A stretch of DNA of 34,552 nt from an uncultured Lachnospiraceae bacterium (GTDB lineage Bacteria > Bacillota > Clostridia > Lachnospirales > Lachnospiraceae): assembly GCA_946403625.1 (NCBI GenBank), contig CAMJAP010000023.1:1-34552 (forward strand), written 5' to 3'. Numbering within the stretch: position 1 is the stretch's first letter; the number at the start of each line of letters is the position of its first letter. The notes under the pieces are model-generated. The model worked only from the letters and a program-made list of their open reading frames with translations. It was not told where the DNA came from and did not search any database. A program made the translations under genes and the position numbers. Positions 1 through 7,874 of the stretch are shown here, in pieces.

Positions 1-135
1 GCGCAGGGCGAGCAAACTTCTTGCGGAGGCACAGCGAGAAAACTGTCTTTACTGGACGGCTCCGTGTCTGAGATAGCCGGTCAGACAAAAGAACCGTCCC
101 CGTGTCTGCCTGGTTTTTGCTATGCCCGTGTCTGC
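1..135. repeat. Repeat-dense left edge, GGGACGGTTC-type palindromic repeat
   Basis: Positions 80-108 hold an inverted copy of the repeat that recurs at 17566-17716 (core AGAACCGTCCCC flanked by TCAGAC and GTCTG). The nonamer CCGTGTCTG occurs three times, at 62-70, 100-108 and 126-134, so degenerate copies lie next to each other. From memory, this repeat type is common in Firmicutes and often lies beside REP-associated (IS200-like) transposase genes. No such gene is inside the window, and the left edge could be the tail of one: frames 1 and 2 are open for 48 and 24 codons, but neither gives a recognisable protein. Confidence 0.6.
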
Positions 136-249
136 AAACTTTTATAAGGGACAATAAATATTTAGTAGAAATACAGCAGGTAATGCGTTATATTTATTGA
201 ATAGGTAATTGAGAAAAGGAAAAACAGCAAACAGAAAGGGAACTCAAAC

Positions 250-897
250 ATGTATGAAGAGAATCAACGAAAAAGGCGACTGGTGATCCTTTTTGTCCTT
301 TTGTTGTTCTTGCTCTTTTTGGTATTTCGTAATTTTCAATGGGGGAAGCAACGGAGTGTTGCCGGGATACGGGAACCGATCCAGACCGAAGCGAGCGGCG
401 TGGAACAGATGGTAATAAGCGGATATGATATCACCTTGAATTATCATTATGCTTATGACATTGAGGGACTGGTGGTCTCCACGAATAATTATTATGGATC
501 CAGTCCGGAGGATAAGCTTTCACCGAGAGATATCGGGCTTGCCTGGGGGAAAGTGGCGGAATTGAATGTGCAGGTGGGTTTTCACTGGCAGCCTACGGAT
601 CGAGGGCTTAAGAACAAGGTGGACAGTCAGGAAAAACTTGCGCTTGTGGGGAGCGTTTCTGATGTCTTGAAACAGTATTCCAACAATCATTTGGTCGCGT
701 TGGATGATTCCACGCGAAAAGCAATCCAAAGGATCAAAGTCGGAGATCATATACGAGTGCAGGGTTATCTGGTCTATATCGATGGTCATAGTCCTTCCAA
801 GAAAGATTTTTACTGGTATAGTTCTACCTCTCGGGATGATGTCGGCGGTACTGCATGCGAGATCATATTGGTAAAAAGCATAGAGTGGCTGGATTAA
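250..897 (+). CDS. Membrane-anchored protein of unknown function
   Basis: A 215-residue protein with a short basic N-terminus (RKRR at 7-10), one hydrophobic segment at about 11-27 and a roughly 185-residue domain that should lie outside the membrane. The exported part contains LAWGK near residue 97, YSNNHL near 140 and GDHIRVQGYLV near 162. From memory, this pattern (a WG motif, SNNHL, then GDxVxxxGYLV) occurs in uncharacterised proteins of many bacteria; I know no function for it. The ATG at 250 follows a purine-rich AAAGGGA site. The gene is richer in A/T-ending codons than the genes that follow, and repeats lie upstream, so it may be a recent arrival. I see no clear promoter. It is followed by a 70-base gap and the next gene on the same strand. 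Confidence 0.75.
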   Translation: MYEENQRKRRLVILFVLLLFLLFLVFRNFQWGKQRSVAGIREPIQTEASGVEQMVISGYDITLNYHYAYDIEGLVVSTNNYYGSSPEDKLSPRDIGLAWGKVAELNVQVGFHWQPTDRGLKNKVDSQEKLALVGSVSDVLKQYSNNHLVALDDSTRKAIQRIKVGDHIRVQGYLVYIDGHSPSKKDFYWYSSTSRDDVGGTACEIILVKSIEWLD

Positions 898-967
898 ATA
901 ATACGGAAGTATCGGATGTGTAAAATCCTTGAAATATTATGGGTAAAGGGATGAAAAAGGTTGTTTT

Positions 968-2140
968 ATGAGTGAATTGAGAGAGATCACAATAGAGGAA
1001 TTGCAGGCATTGTCGGAGCGGGAGTATGTTCTGATCGATATCCGGGACGAAGGTCTGCGGGAGTACGGGATGCTGCCGGGGGCCATCGCGGTGGAGGCCG
1101 AGGCAATCGAGAATGGAACGGCGGCGGAGCAGATCGCGGCGATCCCGGCGGAGAAGAAACTGATCTTTTATTGCCAGATCGGGCGCAAATCCAGGGAGAT
1201 CGGCGAGCCGGCGTTATTGGAAGGCAGGGACTGCTATAGCCTGGCGGAAGGCTATATGGGCTATATTCGCGCGGATCTGTCCAGGGAAGATGCGCAGAAA
1301 GAACGCCAGGAGAGGGCAGAGTTGAGCATCCGCAAGAAATTCCATAAGCAGCTGTTTACGCCGTTTGCCAAGGCGTGCAAGAAATACGAGCTGATCAAGG
1401 AAGGCGACCGCATCGCCGTATGTATCTCCGGAGGAAAAGATTCCATGCTGATGGCAAAACTTTTTCAGGAGATCAAGACGCACCGGCAGGTGGAGTTTGA
1501 CCTGACCTTTCTGGTGATGGATCCGGGATATAACAAAGAAAACCGGGCGCTCATCGAGAGCAATGCGAAGGCGCTGGGGATCCCCATTCAGATCTTTGAG
1601 AGTGATATCTTTGATGCCGTGGATACGATCGAGAAGAATCCCTGCTATCTGTGTGCGCGCATGCGTCGGGGCTATCTGTACAGCCACGCCAAAGCACTCG
1701 GGTGTAATAAGATCGCACTGGGGCATCATTATGATGATGTGATCGAGACGATCCTGATGGGAATGCTCTACGGCGGGCAGGTACAGACCATGATGCCAAA
1801 GCTGCACAGCACGAACTTTGAAGGGATGGAACTGATCCGGCCCCTTTATCTGGTGCGGGAGAGCGATATCTGCGCATGGCGGGATTACAACAATCTGCAT
1901 TTCCTGCAGTGCGCGTGCCATTTCACCGAGACATGCTCCACTTGCCACGAAGACGGAACCACATCGTCCAAGCGTCTGGAGACCAAGAAACTGATTGCAC
2001 AGCTGAAGAAGGAGAATCCCTTCGTGGAGGCCAATATCTTCGGCAGTATGGAAAATGTGAACCTGGATACCGTGGTGGCGTATAAGAAGAATGGGGTGCG
2101 GCATCACTTTTTGGAGGAGTACGAAAAGCCGCTGTCTTGA
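968..2140 (+). CDS. Rhodanese domain fused to TtcA-like PP-loop ATPase
   Basis: A 390-residue fusion. Residues 1 to about 105 form a rhodanese-like domain whose active loop (YCQIGRKS) keeps the sulfur-carrying cysteine, C69. From about 120 onward it is a PP-loop ATPase of the TtcA/TilS type: SGGKDS at 154-159 binds ATP, GHHYDD at 252-257 matches the family, and C226xxC229 plus C315, C317, C323 and C326 are candidate iron-sulfur or sulfur-transfer cysteines. TtcA relatives thiolate tRNA cytidine 32. Here the rhodanese domain could hand persulfide sulfur to the PP-loop site within one chain, but the substrate cannot be read from sequence. The last codons overlap the -35 box of the pyrE promoter, so it is probably not simply co-transcribed with pyrE. 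An AAAAGG site precedes the ATG. Confidence 0.85.
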   Translation: MSELREITIEELQALSEREYVLIDIRDEGLREYGMLPGAIAVEAEAIENGTAAEQIAAIPAEKKLIFYCQIGRKSREIGEPALLEGRDCYSLAEGYMGYIRADLSREDAQKERQERAELSIRKKFHKQLFTPFAKACKKYELIKEGDRIAVCISGGKDSMLMAKLFQEIKTHRQVEFDLTFLVMDPGYNKENRALIESNAKALGIPIQIFESDIFDAVDTIEKNPCYLCARMRRGYLYSHAKALGCNKIALGHHYDDVIETILMGMLYGGQVQTMMPKLHSTNFEGMELIRPLYLVRESDICAWRDYNNLHFLQCACHFTETCSTCHEDGTTSSKRLETKKLIAQLKKENPFVEANIFGSMENVNLDTVVAYKKNGVRHHFLEEYEKPLS

Positions 2141-2165
2141 AATAAAACAGCTGATATGATAAAAT
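2137..2165 (+). promoter_or_regulatory. Sigma-A promoter for pyrE
   Basis: TTGAAA (2137-2142), 17-base spacer, TAAAAT (2160-2165), with an extended TGA in front of the -10. The -35 box overlaps the stop codon of the preceding gene. It gives a leader of about 48 bases before pyrE. I see no PyrR-type antiterminator in it. Confidence 0.6.
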
Positions 2166-2219
2166 AGATGCGCATTTGACATGAAAATATGAAAGCATGC
2201 AAATTGAGAGGAGAAAGCG

Positions 2220-2888
2220 ATGGAACAGTATAAGCAGGAATTTATCGATTTTATGTTAGAGAGTAAGGTGCTGAAGTTTGGTGATTTTACCTTAAAGAGC
2301 GGACGCAAGTCTCCTTTCTTTATGAATGCCGGCGCTTATGTGACCGGTACACAGCTGCGCAGACTGGGTAAGTATTATGCGCAGGCAATCCACGACAATT
2401 TCGGATTGGACTTTGATGTGCTCTTCGGGCCGGCTTACAAGGGCATTCCCCTGAGCGTGGCAACGGCGATGGCGATCAGCGAACTGTACGGCGTGGATGT
2501 GAAATATGCTTCCAACCGTAAGGAAGTAAAGGATCACGGTGATGTAGGCATTATGCTGGGCTCCAACTTAAAGGACGGCGACCGCGTGGTAATGATCGAG
2601 GATGTGACCACTTCCGGTAAGTCTATCGAGGAGACCCATCCGATCCTGACCTCCCAGGCAAATGTGGAGATCAAAGGTCTGATCGTTTCCTTGAACCGTA
2701 TGGAAAAAGGTAAGGGTGAAAAGAGCGCGCTGGCGGAGATCAGCGATCTGTACGGATTCCCGACCGCAGCGATCGTAACGATGGCGGATGTAACGGAATA
2801 CCTGTACGGCAAAGAGAACAGCGTGATCACGGACGATATCAAAGCAGCCATTGACGCTTATTACAAGGAGTACGGCGCAAAGGCATAA
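2220..2888 (+). CDS. pyrE: Orotate phosphoribosyltransferase
   Basis: PyrE joins orotate to PRPP to form OMP, the fifth step of UMP synthesis in the cytoplasm. The 222-residue protein has the normal family length. The PRPP-binding motif VVMIEDVTTSGKS lies at 123-135, the flexible catalytic loop around 99-108 contains NRKEVKDHGD with K101, K104 and H106, and FGPAYKG at 69-75 is typical of the family. The ATG at 2220 follows GAGAGGAGAAAG, a strong ribosome binding site. The gene has its own promoter overlapping the previous gene. pyrB and pyrI are in the same window on the other strand about 15 kb away, so the pyrimidine genes are dispersed. Two small membrane-protein genes follow closely and may be co-transcribed. 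Confidence 0.97.
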   Translation: MEQYKQEFIDFMLESKVLKFGDFTLKSGRKSPFFMNAGAYVTGTQLRRLGKYYAQAIHDNFGLDFDVLFGPAYKGIPLSVATAMAISELYGVDVKYASNRKEVKDHGDVGIMLGSNLKDGDRVVMIEDVTTSGKSIEETHPILTSQANVEIKGLIVSLNRMEKGKGEKSALAEISDLYGFPTAAIVTMADVTEYLYGKENSVITDDIKAAIDAYYKEYGAKA

Positions 2889-2928
2889 AATGCGATAATA
2901 GACGGACTGCATGGAAAGGAGTATCGGT

Positions 2929-3081
2929 ATGGAAGAAAAAGTATACAAACTGATGGGCGGAGCAGGTGCTTGGAACATCGCACTGGGGATCACGACTCTG
3001 GTAGTCGGCCTCACCTGCGGCATCCTGATGATCGTTGCCGGCGTGAAGCTGCAGAACGGTAAGTCCAAGCTGATGTTCTAA
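2929..3081 (+). CDS. Small membrane protein (50 aa), unknown
   Basis: A 50-residue open frame starting at ATG 2929 and ending with TAA at 3079-3081. It lies 40 bases after pyrE and is preceded by AAAGGAG at 2914-2920. The protein begins MEEKVYKLMGGAGAWNIALG, then has a hydrophobic, glycine-rich stretch to about residue 39, which could form one or two membrane passes, and a short basic tail (KLQNGKSK). The good ribosome binding site, same-strand position and membrane-like composition support it as real. The next gene also encodes a small membrane protein, so the two may work together. I do not recognise a named function. Confidence 0.6.
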   Translation: MEEKVYKLMGGAGAWNIALGITTLVVGLTCGILMIVAGVKLQNGKSKLMF

Positions 3082-3099
3082 ACAAAGTACATATCGATC

Positions 3100-3417
3100 A
3101 TGGCTTTATTCGAAAAATATAAGTTTACAAACAAGCGGCATTCGCTCAAGGCGATCATGGCGGTCAATCTGGCGGTGATCGGAATTGTGGCGATCGTCGC
3201 GTCCGTGTGGTCCGGATACCGGAATAACGGACTGGTAGAAGCAAGGCACGGAGCGGCTGTTGCGCTGGCAGTGTTTATGTCGATCGTCGGACTGGGAATG
3301 GCGATCGCGGCCAGATTGCAGCCGGACCGCTATCGGCTGTTTCCGGATCTCGGGATCGGGCTGAACCTGCTGGTATTGCTCTGCGGGGCAGTGTTTTTGT
3401 TCTTCGGGACCATTTGA
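3100..3417 (+). CDS. Small three-helix membrane protein, DUF6142-like
   Basis: A 105-residue protein with a cytoplasmic-looking start (FEKYKFTNKRHS) and three hydrophobic segments at about 17-37, 50-71 and 83-104. By memory of the N-terminal pattern (YKFTxKxHS) and size it resembles the DUF6142 family found in Clostridia; I cannot confirm this by search. No catalytic motif is visible. It sits 18 bases after the 50-residue membrane protein and 33 bases before the M29 aminopeptidase, so these genes may form one transcript behind pyrE. The ribosome binding site is not strong. Confidence 0.7.
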   Translation: MALFEKYKFTNKRHSLKAIMAVNLAVIGIVAIVASVWSGYRNNGLVEARHGAAVALAVFMSIVGLGMAIAARLQPDRYRLFPDLGIGLNLLVLLCGAVFLFFGTI

Positions 3418-3450
3418 GCGGAGACGGTGAATAATTGAGGTAAAATCAGA

Positions 3451-5526
3451 ATGGAAGAACGTCTGGAGCTTGCAGAAGCGAGGCTTCGAGAACTGATCGG
3501 CGAACTGACCGGTCAAAAAGAGGATACAAATACCGAAAAAACCTTGCCGGGTGACTGGCGGGATTTTTTTGTGGTACAGATCGAACTGCTGTTGCAGCTT
3601 TGCGAGGTACGGGAGGCCATTGCGGCAGGGAATGTGAGCGATGCGCAATACCGTGACTGGAATGCGGCATTGTACCGGGAGATCCTGCCGGGGCAGTACG
3701 AAAAGAGTTTTTGCGATCCGGCAAAAGCGGTAGCCGTCTTTGGCGAAGAGACCGGACGGTTGTTGTCCGCAGTGGCCGCCGAGATGCGCAGTGCCATTCC
3801 GTATGCGTACGAACAGGAAACGGAACCGGTGCTCATCCGTATGGAATTTTTGCTGGAACTCTATACCATCGTGCAGACATCGTTTGCGGAAGACGGTATG
3901 GAGCCGGAATATGCGCAGATGAAGGATGCGCTGTATTATTTTGTCAGCGACTATTACGAGACCGAGTGCGAACGCCGCGTGGCACAGGTGGTGGATGCGA
4001 GCCGCAGTTTTGCGCGGGATCTGATCGAGAAGAGCGATCTGTCGGATCCGGGCTATCTGTATCGTTTCGGCGAATATATCACGGAAAATGAGATCAAGCT
4101 TGCGACCTATCTGGCGAATCTGCCGCAGGAGCGGATCGATCTGATGGCAGACACCTATACGGAAGGCTATCGCATCGGATTTATCAATACCGGCAAGGAT
4201 CTGTCCAGGAAGAAAACGGCCAACATCCGCTACCCGCTGGGCTTTGAACGCGTGGTGAAAAAGGCAGTCGAGAATTTTGAACGGATGGGACTGCAGTGCA
4301 CCGTCTACCGGGCAACGGACAGTCTGTTTTTCGGCAGAGGTGTACAGAAAAACGGTTTCTTCGGAGCCAATCCGAACAAGCAGTACGATTATGATCATAA
4401 GGAAGATCTGGCGCTGATCCTGGACGGACATTTGGTGAACCGCCGTCTGGAGTGCATTGAACAGGGCTATATTGCTTATAAAGAAGCGGCGGCGGGGCAC
4501 GCGGGTCCTGCGGTGATCGACATCTTCGGGGATATCCCCTTCGAGCCGCAGAACAAAAAAGAAGCCTGCCATTATGATAAAGAACAGCAGGGACTGGTGG
4601 CACGGTTCCGTATGGAAAACACCCGTATCACCAATCAATATATTCCGGGCGAGGAACGCAGTTTTACGATCATCGCCTTCCCGGTGCCGAGCATCGGAGA
4701 GCAGTTTGAAGCAATCTTCAACGCGACGATCGAGATCAATACTCTGGATTATCAGAAATACCAAAAGATCCAGGCGGTGCTGATCGATACCTTGAGCGGT
4801 GCGGCATATATGCATGTCAAGGGCAGCGGGGCAAACCGCACGGATCTGACCGTGGCGCTGCGCATTCCCGAGGATCCGGCCACGCAGACCGCATTTGAAA
4901 ACTGCGTTGCGGATGTGAACATTCCGGTGGGAGAGGTATTTACTTCGCCGGTGCTGAAAGGGACCAACGGCGTATTGCATGTCAGCCGGGTGTTTTTGGA
5001 CGAACTGGAGTACAAGGATCTGTCCCTGACCTTTACCGACGGTATGGTGAGCGATTATCACTGCGCAAACTTTGCGGAAGAAGAAGAGAATCGCAGATAC
5101 ATAGAAGAAAATGTACTGTTCCATCATCCGAGCCTGCCGATGGGCGAGGCGGCGATCGGTACCAACACGACGGCCTTTGTGATGGCCAGAAAGTACGGCA
5201 TCGAAAGCAGACTGCCGATCCTGATCGCGGAAAAGACCGGACCGCATTTCGCAGTGGGCGATACCTGCTATTCCCACGAGGAAGACAACAAATCGTACAA
5301 TCCGGACGGCAAGGAGATCATTGCCAGGGACAACGAAGTGTCGAGACTGCGCAAGACCGAACCGAAGAAAGCATACTTCGGCTGCCACACGGATGTGACG
5401 ATCCCTTACGACGAACTGGGACTGTTGGAAGCCATCTATACGGACGGCCGCAGGGTACCGGTCATCGAGAACGGCCGCTTTGTGCTGCCGGGAACGGAAG
5501 AGTTAAATAAAGCATTTGAGGACTAA
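3451..5526 (+). CDS. M29-family metallo-aminopeptidase with long N-terminal domain
   Basis: A 691-residue protein whose C-terminal 450 residues match the M29 aminopeptidases (AmpS/PepS/aminopeptidase T), which remove N-terminal residues using two metal ions. The five expected metal ligands can be placed: E495 in PVGEVFTSP, E566 in LPMGEAAIGTN, H599 in TGPHFAVGD, and H646 and D648 in CHTDVTIPYD. The family is usually about 410 residues. Here about 230 residues of helical, acidic sequence come first, and there is a longer spacer between the third and fourth ligands. The extra domain has no motif I know and could control access or oligomerisation. It probably acts in the cytoplasm, since no signal peptide is present. 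It sits 22 bases upstream of purE. Confidence 0.85.
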   Translation: MEERLELAEARLRELIGELTGQKEDTNTEKTLPGDWRDFFVVQIELLLQLCEVREAIAAGNVSDAQYRDWNAALYREILPGQYEKSFCDPAKAVAVFGEETGRLLSAVAAEMRSAIPYAYEQETEPVLIRMEFLLELYTIVQTSFAEDGMEPEYAQMKDALYYFVSDYYETECERRVAQVVDASRSFARDLIEKSDLSDPGYLYRFGEYITENEIKLATYLANLPQERIDLMADTYTEGYRIGFINTGKDLSRKKTANIRYPLGFERVVKKAVENFERMGLQCTVYRATDSLFFGRGVQKNGFFGANPNKQYDYDHKEDLALILDGHLVNRRLECIEQGYIAYKEAAAGHAGPAVIDIFGDIPFEPQNKKEACHYDKEQQGLVARFRMENTRITNQYIPGEERSFTIIAFPVPSIGEQFEAIFNATIEINTLDYQKYQKIQAVLIDTLSGAAYMHVKGSGANRTDLTVALRIPEDPATQTAFENCVADVNIPVGEVFTSPVLKGTNGVLHVSRVFLDELEYKDLSLTFTDGMVSDYHCANFAEEEENRRYIEENVLFHHPSLPMGEAAIGTNTTAFVMARKYGIESRLPILIAEKTGPHFAVGDTCYSHEEDNKSYNPDGKEIIARDNEVSRLRKTEPKKAYFGCHTDVTIPYDELGLLEAIYTDGRRVPVIENGRFVLPGTEELNKAFED

Positions 5527-5548
5527 TAAAGAAAAGGAGAACAAAAAC

Positions 5549-6049
5549 ATGGCACAGGTAGGAATTGTAATGGGCAGCGATTCGGATATGCCCGTAATGA
5601 AGAAAGCAGCAGAAGTACTGGAGCAGCTGGGGATCAGCTTTGATATGCGCATCATTTCCGCGCATCGTGAACCGGATGTCTTCTTTGAATATGCAAAGAC
5701 CGCAGAAGATGCAGGTATCAAGGTGATCATTGCAGGCGCAGGCATGGCAGCACATCTGCCGGGCATGTGCGCAGCGATCTTCCCGATGCCGGTGATCGGT
5801 ATCCCGATGCACACCACATCCCTGGGCGGACGCGATTCCCTGTATTCTATCGTACAGATGCCGTCCGGTATCCCGGTAGCCACCGTTGCGATCAACGGCG
5901 GAACCAATGCAGGTCTGCTGGCAGCCAAGATCCTGGCTACCTCCGATGCGGCATTGCTGGACAAGCTCAAGGCATACACCAAGGATCTGAAGGAGCAGGT
6001 GGAGAAGAAGGATGCCCGCCTGCAGGAAGTCGGATACAAGGAATATTGA
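5549..6049 (+). CDS. purE: N5-carboxyaminoimidazole ribonucleotide mutase
   Basis: PurE moves the carboxyl group of N5-CAIR to carbon 4 of the imidazole ring in purine synthesis. The 166-residue protein has the class I length and motifs: GSDSD at 9-13 binds the phosphate, SAHREP at 37-42 includes the catalytic histidine H39, and GGRDSLYSIVQMPSGIPVAT is typical of the core. I chose ATG 5549 rather than an in-frame ATG at 5516 because it follows AAAAGGAGA and starts directly with the conserved MAQVGIVMGSDSD. N5-CAIR mutases normally work with PurK, which is not in this window. The next pur gene is 184 bases away behind its own promoter, so purE may belong to the peptidase transcript. Confidence 0.95.
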   Translation: MAQVGIVMGSDSDMPVMKKAAEVLEQLGISFDMRIISAHREPDVFFEYAKTAEDAGIKVIIAGAGMAAHLPGMCAAIFPMPVIGIPMHTTSLGGRDSLYSIVQMPSGIPVATVAINGGTNAGLLAAKILATSDAALLDKLKAYTKDLKEQVEKKDARLQEVGYKEY

Positions 6050-6056
6050 GAAACAT

Positions 6057-6085
6057 CCTTGCCTTCCCTTTGAGGGGAAGCCGGG
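6057..6085 (+). repeat. Degenerate CCTTCCCC/GGGGAAG palindromic repeat
   Basis: CTTGCCTTCCC, a short loop, then GAGGGGAAG forms a stem-loop 8 bases after the purE stop. It matches the first half of the repeats at 13051, 22538 and 32959, but the CGGATGAGGGG tail is missing. Confidence 0.5.
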
Positions 6086-6113
6086 ATATAACTTTCAATA
6101 TAAATATTTATGG

Positions 6114-6142
6114 TTGCCATAAATCAAAAAGTTGGGTACAAT
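6114..6142 (+). promoter_or_regulatory. Sigma-A promoter for purMND
   Basis: TTGCCA (6114-6119), 17-base spacer, TACAAT (6137-6142). Transcription would start near 6149 and leave a leader of about 85 bases before purM. Confidence 0.55.
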
Positions 6143-6144
6143 GT

Positions 6145-6212
6145 AGGCTTGTGGATGACATCCGCAAACCTGTGGCGGGCAAAAGGACTGCTTTCGGGCG
6201 GCCACGGAGCCC
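6145..6212 (+). promoter_or_regulatory. Foldable leader of purM, class unknown
   Basis: The first arm, 6145-6156, pairs with 6160-6171 around the loop GAC, with one mismatch and one G-U pair. A second stem pairs GTGGC (6172-6176) with GCCAC (6201-6205). GGGC at 6177-6180, inside the second stem, could pair with GCCC at 6209-6212 and make a pseudoknot. I compared it by eye with the purine, ZTP (pfl) and ykkC-type riboswitch patterns and found no match. It could be a regulatory leader, or chance folding in a GC-rich stretch. Confidence 0.3.
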
Positions 6213-6233
6213 TTTATGAAACGGAGGAAAAAA

Positions 6234-7259
6234 ATGGATTACAAGAAAGCCGGTGTAGACATTGAGGCAGGGTATCAGTCGGTCGAACTGATGAAGAAGT
6301 ATGTGGCGAAGACGATGCGCCCCGAAGTACTTGGCGGGATCGGCGGTTTTTCCGGAGCCTTTTCTATGGAAAAGATCAAGACGATGGACAAGCCGGTGCT
6401 GGTTTCCGGAACGGACGGCGTAGGTACCAAGATCAAACTGGCATTTTTGCTGGACAAGCATGATACGGTAGGTATTGACTGCGTGGCAATGTGTGTAAAC
6501 GATATTGCATGTGCAGGTGCGGAACCGCTGTTTTTCCTGGATTATATCGCTTGCGGAAAGAACTATCCGGAAAAGATCGCGCTGATCGTAAAGGGCGTGG
6601 CAGAAGGCTGCACCCAGGCAGGATGCGCACTGGTTGGCGGTGAGACCGCAGAGCACCCGGGACTGATGCCGGAAGAAGAATACGATCTGGCTGGTTTTGC
6701 AGTAGGTGCCGTAGATGAGAAGAACCTGATCACCGGCAAGGATATCAAGCCGGGGGATGTGCTGGTAGGTATCGCTTCCAGCGGTGTACATTCCAACGGA
6801 TTCTCTCTGGTACGCAAGGTATTTCAGATGACAACGGACAATCTGATCCGTTACAATAACGAACTGGGTATGTCTCTGGGCGATGCACTGCTGACCCCGA
6901 CCCGCATCTATGTCAAGGCTCTGAAGGCCGTTCAGGATGCCGGCGTTACGATCAAGGGCTGCAGCCACATCACCGGCGGCGGTTTCTATGAGAATATCCC
7001 GAGAATGTTCCCGGAAGGCATCGGTGCAAAGGTACTGAAGAACAGCTACGAAGTACCGCCCATCTTCAAGTTGCTGCAGAGCGCAGGCGAGATCGAAGAG
7101 CAGATGATGTACAACACCTACAACATGGGCGTTGGTATGATGCTGGCAGTGGATCCGTCTCAGGCAGATGCCGCAGTAAAGGCACTGAATGCAGCCGGCG
7201 AGAAGGCATTTATCGTCGGTGAGACCGTCAGCGGCGAAAAGAGCGTGACCATATGCTGA
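6234..7259 (+). CDS. purM: Phosphoribosylformylglycinamidine cyclo-ligase
   Basis: PurM closes the imidazole ring, turning FGAM into AIR with ATP. The protein is 341 residues, the usual size, with GTDGVGTK at 59-66 (phosphate binding), [18 protein letters not shown], and GGETAEHPG farther on, all hallmarks of the PurM/PurL fold. An upstream ATG at 6216 is in frame, but 6234 is preferred: GGAGG lies at 6223-6227, seven bases before it, and [13 protein letters not shown] matches family starts. It has its own promoter and leader. Its last seven bases overlap the start of purN, so the two are translationally coupled. Confidence 0.96.
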   Translation: MDYKKAGVDIEAGYQSVELMKKYVAKTMRPEVLGGIGGFSGAFSMEKIKTMDKPVLVSGTDGVGTKIKLAFLLDKHDTVGIDCVAMCVNDIACAGAEPLFFLDYIACGKNYPEKIALIVKGVAEGCTQAGCALVGGETAEHPGLMPEEEYDLAGFAVGAVDEKNLITGKDIKPGDVLVGIASSGVHSNGFSLVRKVFQMTTDNLIRYNNELGMSLGDALLTPTRIYVKALKAVQDAGVTIKGCSHITGGGFYENIPRMFPEGIGAKVLKNSYEVPPIFKLLQSAGEIEEQMMYNTYNMGVGMMLAVDPSQADAAVKALNAAGEKAFIVGETVSGEKSVTIC

Positions 7260-7846
7260 GGGTAGCGGTCTGTGTCTCCGGCGGAGGCACCAATCTGCAG
7301 GCGATCATCGATGCGGTGGCAGCAGGCAAGATCCGCAACACACAGCTGGTGCGCGTGATCTCCAACAAGCATGGGGCATTTGCGCTGGAGCGTGCGGCCA
7401 AAGCCGGTATCGAAGGCGTGACCGTGGCAAAGAAGGACTTTGCGGATACGGAAAGCTTCCACAAGGCGTTGTTGGATGCGATCGATGCGGCAGAGCCGGA
7501 TCTGATCGTGCTGGCCGGCTTCCTGGTGGTATTGCCGCAGGAACTGGTTAAGAAATACAGCGGAAAGATCATCAATATCCATCCGTCCCTGATCCCTTCA
7601 TTTTGCGGGGATGGTTTTTATGGTTTGAAAGTACACGAAGCAGCACTGGCACGCGGCGTCAAAGTGACGGGTGCTACGGTGCATTATGTGGATGAAGGCA
7701 CCGATACCGGTCCGATCATCGCACAGAAGGCCGTGTATGTACAGGAAGGGGATACGCCGGAAACATTGCAGCGGCGTGTTATGGAAGAAGCGGAATGGAT
7801 CCTGCTCCCGCAGGTGATCGACCAGATCGCAAACGGAGAGCTTTGA
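7253..7846 (+). CDS. purN: Phosphoribosylglycinamide formyltransferase
   Basis: PurN transfers a formyl group from 10-formyl-tetrahydrofolate to GAR. The 197-residue protein has the catalytic triad in the expected places: N108 and H110 in [11 protein letters not shown], and D151 in [10 protein letters not shown]. The N-terminal SGGGTNLQ loop binds the phosphate of GAR. The ATG at 7253 lies inside the last codons of purM, an overlap of seven bases, so purN is probably translated by ribosomes ending purM. The C-terminus lacks extra domains. The small gap to purD (28 bases) suggests one transcript for purM, purN and purD. Confidence 0.96.
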   Translation: MLRVAVCVSGGGTNLQAIIDAVAAGKIRNTQLVRVISNKHGAFALERAAKAGIEGVTVAKKDFADTESFHKALLDAIDAAEPDLIVLAGFLVVLPQELVKKYSGKIINIHPSLIPSFCGDGFYGLKVHEAALARGVKVTGATVHYVDEGTDTGPIIAQKAVYVQEGDTPETLQRRVMEEAEWILLPQVIDQIANGEL

Positions 7847-7874
7847 TCCGGGCATTCGAAAACAGGAGGTTCGT

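Noticed and set aside
3106-5388. Long minus-strand open frame (760 codons) opposite the M29 gene
   Set aside because: It is the antisense of a gene with all five metal ligands in order; the minus reading has no domain and no ribosome site.
6145-6212. Known purine, ZTP or ykkC-type riboswitch before purM
   Set aside because: Conserved cores of these classes are absent by eye; only generic hairpins are seen.
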